Shown one piece after another: positions 26,199 through 35,012 of a stretch of DNA of 64,000 bases (position 1 is the stretch's first letter; every line of letters starts with the position of its first letter). The stretch comes from Acanthornis magna. Lineage: Eukaryota; Chordata; Aves; Passeriformes; Acanthizidae. A program made the translations under genes and the position numbers. The notes beneath the pieces are model-generated. The model searched no databases. It was not told the origin of the DNA and saw only the letters and a list, made by a program, of their open reading frames with translations. The stretch is taken from NCBI GenBank assembly GCA_036785705.1, contig JAWUZG010000354.1, positions 124,001-188,000 of the forward strand, written 5' to 3'.

Positions 26199-28162
26199 TG
26201 ACTATCAATTTGACATCTGGTGACAGCAAGACAGGTTGAAAGAGCACTGCCAATCTTCCCTGGGAGTGCTTATGCGATATTGTCTCCTACAACAGGTAAA
26301 ACTGTGTCTGCCTCATGAGGATCATATTTCTTTCCTATCCTCAAAGAGGCAGGGTCACAGGAAACATTAAAACGGACTTGAGATAAAATATTTAGATTGG
26401 TATAAGAAATAAATATTAACTGTTGTCAGTTTGGGAGTTAAAATTACTCAGTATTGATTAGGAGTGTTCACATTCAAAAGTGCTTTGAAGTTTGTATGAT
26501 GCAGAAATATCAGAAATATGTTTAATCAAAAGAGGGAAATCTTTTTCCTGCTCTTTGAGTGTGTTTGTATGTGTTGAAAAGAGGATGTTTGCAATTCGGT
26601 GTCCTTAAGACTTAGTGAGGCACGTGCAGAGCACTCTGATGCTGTTTCAGCTGCGCCCTGAATTATGTGCTTGTGTTTCTGCTGAGATTACAGTATGAGC
26701 ATTCAACACTTTGCAGAATAAAGATTTATTTTTTTAGATGTTTGTGTAGTAGTTTAGCCAATTTGTACTGCTGGGGAGGATAGAGGGGGTTGTTTGTGGT
26801 TCATAGTCTTTATGTGAGATCCCCTTGAGGTCATGTGAATACGATCCATTGGCTCTGATAAGGAATGAGATCAGTGGGATTTAACCTCTGTCATGCTTCT
26901 CTTCTACTACTAAACATCTATGTTCTACCAGTTCCACAATATTCATGTGACTGAATACCCATTTTAAGCAATGACTTCATCTATTTTGATTAAAAATTAG
27001 AAAGACAGGAAATGAGATGAGAGACACAGATCTCAGCTCTCACTTTGAGGAGAATGTTTCTTGTTTAAGAAAGGACTGCTTTCTGGTTTAAAATATTATG
27101 CCAAGACAGCTGATTCAGTAGGGATAACTATATTAGCAGATTTACATAATCAAATGTAGTTCTCTCCCCCTTTCCCTCAAAAAAGTCACAGATGCTGATG
27201 AAGACATTTAAAAAAAACCCCTTAAAGCAGAAATGCTTTAAAACTTTTTTTAATATCAGTTCAGCTCACACCATTAATCCCTCATAATTCATAAGATCAT
27301 GGTAAGTAAACAAGTAAATATTTAGTAAGTATTTAAAATTACTTCCTGTGTAAATTTCATGTTAATAAATTGAAAATATATTTCGATTAAGGGATTAACA
27401 ACATTTAGTCTTTGTAAGAATGGTTTATTGGATGGCACTGGTAAAAGTACAAAACACTTCAGGATGGAAACGGTGACATACAGAAAACATCTTAAGCTTT
27501 TATTTTTGCATTCTAATTAATTCTACATTAGCATCAAAAGGCTTGAATTTACGGTAGTGCCACCCTGTAGAACTGCCTAAACACATTATGTGAAATGGTC
27601 TCTGCCTCAAATATATAATGGTAACAGCTAAGGCAACCAGGAAAAAAACCACAGTGAGGTGCAGAAAGGTGCTGAAGGAAATCCAAGAACACTGGGAAGT
27701 GAATCCGGGTTTTATAACACGGATTCAATGCTCAGTCCATTACCATATTGCAGCCACTCTGATTCCTATTTCTTATGGGACTTCTGTGTTTATGGCAGGA
27801 ATTTTGATGTTAGCTGGAAATAAAATGAAGTGCTTGGAGTCTAATTGTAGAAAAGCTTTAAAATAATTTGATTGCTTCACTGTGGACAATTCAAAACTTA
27901 AGGCAGGCACAGCAGTTCAGCTGAGGTGCTAACACTTAAGCTTAGCCCATGGTAATTTTCTCAAACATGTATCGCCTCAATATATATTCGGTTCTGTCAG
28001 AGACAGCTGCATATAAAAAGCATTATTGCAGTAAAATTTCCTGAAATTATATAACTATATAGGTGTTTGAAGCCAAGATATACTGTTTGTATTATTTTGG
28101 TGAGTATATGTAAGTTCTTACTAATCAGATCATTGACTTTTTCTCAACCATGTCCAGTGCAC
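26199..28162. other. non-coding DNA, nothing recognised
   Basis: AT-rich unique sequence. The longest frame, about 82 codons around 27618-27866, has no recognisable domain. No repeats other than homopolymer runs. Confidence 0.65.
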
Positions 28163-28196
28163 CATAAAAGGAATACGTGCATTTATTCCTTTTATG
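28163..28196. repeat. perfect inverted repeat, 13-bp arms, 8-nt loop
   Basis: CATAAAAGGAATA (28163-28175) and its exact reverse complement TATTCCTTTTATG (28184-28196) are separated by CGTGCATT. The stem is AT-rich and does not extend outward. It could form a small hairpin if transcribed, but it is shorter than a typical microRNA precursor, and no function is implied. Confidence 0.9.
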
Positions 28197-28882
28197 ATCT
28201 GTTTAAATAGTATCTGCAAAGTTTCTAGTTTTCATTTATCTCACTTTGATTTGATGTAATTGTAATTGGATGAATGATTTGAAAGCATTTACATTGCCCA
28301 TGCCCTACTTCAAGCAGATCTCATTCAAAATCAGGTCTGTGTTTCTTTTCATCAGACACATTACATTGAGATATGCAGATTCTTCAGAATCAGAATATTA
28401 ATAGGAAGGTGTGTATTTCATTTTTTATTCTATTGAGAGTATTTATTTCTGAATTTTGTATTATCATTTACATAATGTAAAAACAAAATTATACTGTTTT
28501 TATAGCATAATAGATAGACCAATTAAAAGTTGAAATGAAAATTTTGATAGTGCTAAAAATGAATCCATAAAGCAATGTTGAGATCTCCAACCTGTCTTAA
28601 TTTCTTAAGAAAGAACAAAAAGAAAAGATAGAAAAAGAAGTATTTCACAGTATTCTATGTGGTTAGAACAGTTCAGTTTTCATATGCCAGCATTTAGAGT
28701 GATGAATTCAGAATTTGTCTACGATAAATAACGGCTTAAAAATTCAAATGCACGTTGCATTTCCTAGAATATTTGCAGATATAGATATATGATATTTGCA
28801 CTTAAGATATATGAATAAAGCTTAAAATATAACTGCATATTTAGCATCAGTTTTATTCTTCATTTACTCTTCTGAATTTCAG

Positions 28883-28929
28883 GAAAAAGAGGTCGCAAGC
28901 CTTTAACCAATGTGTTCAATAAGGTTCAG
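28883..28929 (+). CDS. candidate internal exon, 47 nt, lysine/arginine-rich (AT-hook-like) peptide, unidentified
   Basis: Both splice signals are good. The acceptor has a long pyrimidine-rich tract ending CTTCTGAATTTCAG, and the donor is CAG/GTAAAAG. Only one frame is open: two bases complete an upstream codon, then KRGRKPLTNVFNKVQ, ending exactly on a codon boundary. RGRKP resembles the core of an AT-hook, which binds the minor groove of AT-rich DNA. If instead it follows the hydrophobic segment at 20042, it would be the basic cytoplasmic tail of a membrane protein. I cannot name the gene. A 47-nt exon is short but within the normal range for vertebrate internal exons. Confidence 0.35.
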
Positions 28930-31900
28930 GTAAAAGAAGCTAGAATGTGAGTAATGACATTATTTTTCTTAGAGCTGCATACTTCTGGTATTTGGCTTCT
29001 TCAGTAATGGCTACAACAACCCCTTAATTCTGTATTTCTTAGATGTTTAAACAGTTCTGCTTATTATATGAGGCTACTGAGTACCCAGTGCTGTGGCCCC
29101 CGCTGTCACTGTTAGCAGTCAGGTTACACCAGGGCTACTGACAATCATGAGGCTTGCAAGGTACTTATCAGTTCCATGCCACATGTGCAGGAAAAGGCTG
29201 AAGAATGAATCATAACCTGAATCTGTGCCCACTTTGCCAAAACAAGTTGTTGTAGCCAGTGGGAAGCCTCTTTTGGATGTTAAGTGACTTGTGCATTGCA
29301 AATGTTTTCCAGGACATAGAAGGAGGGAATTGGGTTATAGATGGTGATGGACTTGCACAGAGTGGGTCTGGCTCCTGACCTCTACACTGAAAAGGCAGGG
29401 CCATAGCAAGGCTCATTTTCTCTTCTACTGTACTTCATCATTCAGTCAAAGCCTATTCCTGGGTCCTCCAAGTCTTCATTAGGTTTGGACAGCAGTCAAA
29501 GCTGAGCAAAAGTAGGGTTCCAGCACACATCTATAGGCCCAGCACTATACCTAAATTACCTATGTTTAATACCTTGTTTTTAAATGATGTTGTATTGCTT
29601 CTTGCTATTGCACATATTTGACATATTTTTCTTAACATAACTTTGCAGTCTGTGGTTTACTATGAAAAATATTGAAATTGCCTGCTATCTAAATTATCTG
29701 TCAAAATAACAACCTAAAACCAAGCTGAGCTTATTTTCCCAAACCTAAATAATAGAACTCCTAAAACCCTTCAAAACTATATACGCAGTATTTCAGAATC
29801 AGCTTGTAGAATGACTCCTGTGTCTGGACTATTATAGTTTCTAACATGCTGCTCTTGAAGATGCCGCAAAAAATTAAGTACTGATTTAGATTTTCTTGTT
29901 GTTATTCATGAATATGTGAGCCTGTAGTTGAAAGATGTTACAGTTAATCTCTGGATTTAGTCCTTTGCAGAAATAAAAAGTAGAAGGGACTCAGCATTAT
30001 TAGGCTTGCTTATGCCAGATGACAAGTACTTGAGTGCTCCTGCACAGAAATAGGCTGCCAGATATGCTTTTAGATCTTCCTTTTCTAAAGAATTGAGTGG
30101 ACAGTGAATAAATATTTGAGGCAGCTCCTCTTTCTGTGTTTCAAAACATTCAGCAGAATAAAAGCATACTACTGGAAAATCTTTAGCCTCTTTAAATTCT
30201 AGATTAGATGCAACATTAGTAAGACTTTTTATTTAAACAAAGCAAGACAGATGCTATGTTATCTGGCAAGCAAGTTGCATTGAGCCTTTCTTACAGTATT
30301 TTTTAAAAATAAAGTATGGGTGTGGAATTCCCATACTGGTCCCTCCCTTGTTCCTCATGTCTCCTTCCTCCCCCCAGAGTAATGCAATAACATGCACTAC
30401 TAAAGTTCGATAAAGTCTCCTAAATCCTGATCTTTAGTACTGGAAAAGGTAGGCTTATAATACACCAAATTCTAGACTGTCTTCAGTTACCTGGCACTGT
30501 ATTTACCCAAGCTCACTTGACATGTCATTTGTATTTATTTTAAATACTTGTCTAATCTCTCTGCATTTGGAATCTCATGCTTTTCTCTGGAAACTTAGAA
30601 TTCGGAAGAAAACTTGTGGTTTCATTATGTTGTGTTATTTTTAATAATATTTGTTCTTTCAACTAGGATCTCAAACTACCTCTTATACTGTCCTAATCTT
30701 TTGGCATATGTTATTGCTCTTTAAAATGAATCAGTTGGAATTTCTCCAAATAAATCTTCTCTCAGCTTCAGCTGGGGAAAGGAAGCATAGATGATGAATT
30801 ACCCATTTCAGTTGTATCGATGAGAAATTAGCAATTTCAGACCTGAGCTCCTTCTTGAGCTCCTCCAAGGTGTGAGGCAGAGTCTGGAACACCATCTGGT
30901 CAAAAGGTGTTCTCTTCTAGGGATAATAAATCTTTGGGCTATTGGTATTTGGATTATTGCATCCTGATGTAATCAGTGCTGTTTGGGTAGTGTTTCATGT
31001 CATATCTTCCTCCAATTTTTGCTTTCTGAAACTGTGTCTTAATTATGATCCATGTTCTGAGACTGCTGAGTTACAGTCACACATTCATGCTGAAGTCACA
31101 GAAGAGCTCATATCAGTTGGGCGTTAACCCCATTTTGTCACCCAAAGAGCTTCAAGAGAAACAGAGATTTTGAGGCTGCTGGTCACACTGCACCGATAAC
31201 AAGTACACAATTCCCTGCACTACATGTGACTTTTGTAGGAAAGACAGGGGAAGAATTTGGTGTAAAATATTTTCACATTCTGAAGTTGACCTTCCTTATT
31301 TTTGTCATTGCCAATTGTATCTGTAGGCATACTACAGACATACCGCTTTCAAACTCTTCACTTGAGTTTAGAACTATTAATTTAATGAACTTAGGGTCCA
31401 AATATATTGTTTGGATATGTAGTGAAACATTTCATTCATGTTTCAGCTTTTTTTTCAGTCAGACCTTTCTGGCTATTATGTGCGATGAGAAGTATAAAAC
31501 TGCAGTTTACAAAAAGATAGTCTTCCAAATTTTGGACGTACTGAGATACTCATCTCTGCTAAAAGAAAATAAGTTCTGAGAAATTAGAGGGGAAAATATT
31601 TACCCAAGATGCACATCATAAATTCTACCACCTCAAATCATTGGATTTGTGGTGTTATTTCTCACAAAGTGTGGTGGATCTGCCTGTATAAGGCTAAGCT
31701 GTGCCACAATAACTCAACCCTATTAGAGAAAAAAAGACGAAGAGAAGATCATCACATTTTTATGACTGTCATGGACCTTATTTTTCAAGGGCTAAAGTCA
31801 AAAGCATTGTTGCGTAACTGTTGCAGAGCTTTTTTTCAGAACTGACATTAAAGTTTACAAAGATGAGGATGAGCTGAGCTTTCACGAAACAGCTAAAGCT

Positions 31901-32931
31901 GTCAAATGTGTTGATATTTAGAGTAAACTTCTGCTCACCATGATGGGCCTTGCCTTATAGGTGGAATCTATTCTGTGGAATTTTGGATATTTTTAAGATA
32001 GATATCTATTTCAAAGCAGGTTGTTTGGACTCTTTTTGCAGTCAGAGGTTAAAACGTAAGCTGGGATGAACTACATCAAATCTAAACCAGACAGCCACTT
32101 TAAAATAAGATGACTCATGATCTAGAAAAGGCCATTTCTCTCTGGTGGTTCTAAAGAGAAATAGAACAGCTCTCTGGGATGTATGTCTAGAATTTGCTTG
32201 ACTCACCTTAGCCTGGATTATTAATTACTCATGTTAATTCCACATGTGTGTGTGTGACTTTGATGAAAAAAGCCCCAGTTAGAGGTTTTCTTGTGTATTT
32301 GATCTGTAACTGTAGCTTTGATCTGCTTTTGTTTCATTGCCAGACAGTGAATACTATACAGCCAGCTACTCATCTATGAAAATTCTGATGTTTCATTTTT
32401 TGTCAGTCCCGTGATCTGTAGTTTGAAATAAGCAATGAGAAGTAAGAAATTAGATAATGTTACCAAACCAAGTGCTCAGAATTTACTGCCAGTGATTGAA
32501 TCACTGATCCAGTTGGTTCATTTATGTTCTTGTGTTCACATCTTGGGCATATATATTCAAGGGTTGCTGTTCAGATAATTTTGGTTTTTGGCTTTGTAAT
32601 ACTTGTAGCACATAATCTGGGTTGTCCACACTGTGTGCTTCACATGAGAGTAAGAACACTGGAGCTCATTTCTACCTCAGTTTCCTCTCATTTGTTGTTT
32701 GTATTATAATTTCTGTTTTCTCCCCACTGTTTGGATGCATCACGACCCTTAAATTTTTAATTTTAATTTGCTTTAACTACTTTTTAAATGGTTTTGAGAA
32801 CTTGCACTCTTTTATTTTTTTGCTTTTTAACTTTGGTCCTGGGTTTCCCCATCTTGTTCTTAAATTCCACACTGTAGTATCTGACTTTGGTCTAGAAAGT
32901 GTGTGGTTATGATCAACCCGGGCATCAAGGG
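28930..32931. other. mostly non-coding DNA; possible terminal exon inside
   Basis: AT-rich unique sequence. Apart from the candidate terminal exon at 30378-30413, no gene, RNA or transposon was recognised. The longest frame (31226-31579, 117 codons) shows no domain and lacks convincing splice sites. Confidence 0.55.
30378..30413 (+). CDS. candidate terminal coding segment, 11 codons plus stop, unidentified
   Basis: A very strong acceptor (CTCCTTCCTCCCCCCAG, preceded by more pyrimidines) opens a phase-0 frame reading SNAITCTTKVR followed by TAA. This is phase-compatible with the candidate exon ending at 28929. A polyadenylation signal was not securely located. Taken alone the evidence is weak, because a short frame ending in a stop is expected anywhere. 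It is listed only because of the acceptor strength and the phase match. Confidence 0.15.
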   Translation, partial: SNAITCTTKVR

Positions 32932-32983
32932 CTATGGTAGCGAATTTTTGGTTTCTAATGGGTCTACCCAGTTGTTTTCCTGT
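32932..32983 (-). CDS. candidate last coding exon (minus strand), unidentified
   Basis: On the minus strand a strong acceptor, GATGTTTTCTTCTTCCAG, precedes this segment. Joined to the candidate exon at 33344-33387 it supplies one base to finish an arginine codon, then reads QENNWVDPLETKNSLP and stops (TAG at 32934-32932). An AATAAA on the minus strand at 32816-32811 would serve as polyadenylation signal about 116 nt past the stop. Another frame through the same acceptor stays open longer, so the phase assignment depends on the upstream candidate. The peptide is not recognised. Confidence 0.22.
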
Positions 32984-33343
32984 CTGGAAGAAGAAAACAT
33001 CACAGTTAAATATCCTGCATGACACTGAAGCAAAGAGCTAAAAAGAAATGAAGAGAGCTATCCCCAGCTGCTCAATGAATTTGCATACAAAGGTTTATAC
33101 ATTTTCCCTCTTCAGCAGGTCTAGAGTCAGCTAGAAAGAAAAGTAAACCTAATTAAAAACACCCTTTTTTCCAGGGCTGCTCTCTGGCAGAGTTTCCTTG
33201 AGACACAGGAAATTGTGCTCTCATCAGTTGGGCTCCAAAACCAGACAAAATCGGTCTTCAGGACAAACCTGTCAGCATGAGAACTGCTGAAAGTTTCTGG
33301 TTTTCTGTGTTGGTAGAACACCACCTTTTAGAGGGCCACTCAC
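32984..33343. other. possible intron between minus-strand candidate exons, otherwise unannotated
   Basis: About 360 bases with no retroelement and no open frame of note. If the minus-strand model is right, this is an intron. If not, it is ordinary non-coding DNA. Confidence 0.4.
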
Positions 33344-33387
33344 CTTTGTGTGACTAGAACAGAAATGTCAAACAGGCCCCTATTCTC
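33344..33387 (-). CDS. candidate internal exon, 44 nt (minus strand), unidentified
   Basis: On the minus strand the A/C tract at 33390-33510 becomes a long T/G-rich tract ending in TTTTTTTAG, which would act as the polypyrimidine tract and acceptor. The segment ends with a good donor, AAAG/GTGAGTGG. Only one frame is open, starting at phase 0: ENRGLFDISVLVTQ plus two bases. It matches the phase-0 end of the candidate exon at 33816-34241. The low-complexity acceptor makes coincidence more likely than usual. Confidence 0.2.
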
Positions 33388-33389
33388 CT

Positions 33390-33510
33390 AAAAAAAAAAA
33401 AAACAAAAAACCACACAAAAAATCCAAACAAACAAACAAGCAAACAAACAAAAACAACAACAAACAAACAAACAAACAAAAAAACCCAAAGCAAAAAAAA
33501 ACCACCAAAC
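33390..33510 (+). repeat. A/C-rich low-complexity tract with (CAAA)n core
   Basis: A run of A bases followed by many CAAA and CAAAA units and short AACCC blocks. The opposite strand is T/G-rich. It is one of three such tracts in the window; the others are at 34898-35012 (opposite orientation) and 54344-54491. No retroelement body was recognised beside it, so an old poly(A) tail cannot be shown. Confidence 0.9.
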
Positions 33511-33815
33511 TGTCACAGTGGAATTCTTACAACGGAAAGGATTGTTCTCACATTTCAGATTATGACTGCTCACTTCCCTGGAGGCCAGACAGAAAAACTC
33601 AAGGTTTCTTCATCTCCCTGTCTGAGTGGCTGGCAGGGCAGCTGCCTGAAGCACCAGTTGGAGTTGAGTTCTGTGTGTCACTGTTGATGTTTTGGGAGCA
33701 ATGCTGGACTTGGCAGGGGCTGTGCTTCAGCTTTTGTTCATGTCATGGCTTTGCACACTGAAGCCATTCACAGAATGACTTCATACTCGCATCCAAAGGA
33801 GAAGGGCATACTCAC

Positions 33816-34241
33816 TTGGATATCAGAAGGATACTCACTTGTGTCTCTTCGACTTTGAAATGTGCCACTAGTGTGTACACGTGCAACATTTTCTCCTGTT
33901 ACAGTTCTGTTGAAGGGTTTGATCTCATCTCGGACCTCTTTGGCTGAGAGAAAGGTCCCCTCTGTGCCCCTTTTCTGACTGTATGAAGGGAAGGTGGCTG
34001 GCAGCATGCCTTCTGCATTTACTGCTAGGACAGAATCTCCCCTGGTGCCAGCACACATCCCTCCTGTGAGCTCCATATGGCCCCACATCTCAAAGGAACA
34101 CTTAGAGGTCAGCAGCATATCTTTTACCTTGGAGCTTACCTTTATTGTTACAGTCCCATCCTGACACCTTCTGGGCAGGAGCCTTTGTGTGGGTATGAAC
34201 TCAGCAGCTTGAGTTGTCAGTTCCCCTGTAAAATCCCTCAG
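33816..34241 (-). CDS. candidate 426-nt internal exon (minus strand), unidentified
   Basis: On the minus strand a strong acceptor (CTCACCCCTCCTGTAG at 34242 and upstream) opens a 142-codon frame, phase 0 in and phase 0 out, that runs without a stop to a donor CAA/GTGAGTATG. An in-frame TAG lies exactly in the acceptor, so the frame is bounded there. The sequence is less AT-rich than its surroundings and retains several CpGs. It encodes a soluble-looking polypeptide with an NRT glycosylation-type tripeptide near codon 104 and no recognisable domain. Alternative splice sites lie inside it (a donor near 34140, acceptors at 33978 and 33943, and a donor at 33839). Random frames of this length occur elsewhere in the window, so chance is not excluded. 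Confidence 0.25.
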
Positions 34242-34510
34242 CTACAGGAGGGGTGAGAAGGAATATGTTTAGAGAAGAAATTTGCCATATTTGCATGATG
34301 TTAGTAACCCAAACAGCTACGCAGGAGTCATTCTACTTAATTTGAGAAAAAAAAAATCTCCATCCTGTGTGTCACCAAATATTTCACAGAAATTGATAAA
34401 GAATAATTTAACTAAGAAACACTGTCAGTGCAGCTGAAATTTGAAATTCTGAACTTGTGAGATGTGGTGGTTCATAACATTGTGGTCTTATTCTCACCAA
34501 TGTGCCCAGG
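34242..34510. other. non-coding DNA, nothing recognised
   Basis: Short AT-rich stretch between the candidate exon and the CA microsatellite; no feature seen. Confidence 0.6.
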
Positions 34511-34550
34511 CACACACACATACACACACACACAAATATACACACACACA
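34511..34550 (+). repeat. (CA)n dinucleotide microsatellite, interrupted
   Basis: About forty bases of CA repeats with TA and AATATA interruptions. A typical polymorphic vertebrate microsatellite. Confidence 0.95.
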
Positions 34551-34897
34551 TCCACCCATGTCCACATGTGCTCAAAATTGCCTGGAATAAGACGTATTTA
34601 CAGAAAATACTTGCCTGTAGGGTTGTTGTGGTAGGATTCACACCCCATACTTTATACCTGAGAGTGGGCTGTTTACAACCTTTGCTAAACATAACAGCAT
34701 TTTAAGGAAGGAGTTTGCAGGAACATTTGGCTTTCCATCCCCCAGTGGATCGCACTTTGACCCTTTTTTGAACATTTTTCATATATGGCACAATTGCTAA
34801 AATCCCAGTTGTTTCCTATTTACTTGATTGTAGAAGTTTGTTATGTACATATGTTTTTTGATTCAGATGGCATGATAAGGGCTGGTTTAAATAACGG

Positions 34898-35012
34898 TTT
34901 GTTTGTTTTGTTTTTTGGTGCGGGGGTTTTTTTGTTGTTTGTTTTGGGGGGGTTTTTGTTGTTGGGGGGGTTGGGGGTTTTTTTTGTTTGTTTGTTAGTT
35001 TGGTTTTTTTCT
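34898..35012 (+). repeat. G/T-rich low-complexity tract with long G-runs (quadruplex candidate)
   Basis: The tract consists of GTTT units and T-runs with four G-runs of 5, 7, 7 and 5 bases at 34922-34926, 34946-34952, 34964-34970 and 34973-34977. The two 7-base runs can each be split into two G-triplets with one-base loops, so a four-tract G-quadruplex is geometrically possible on the plus strand. The tract is in reverse-complement orientation to the A/C-rich tract at 33390-33510. Confidence 0.85.
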
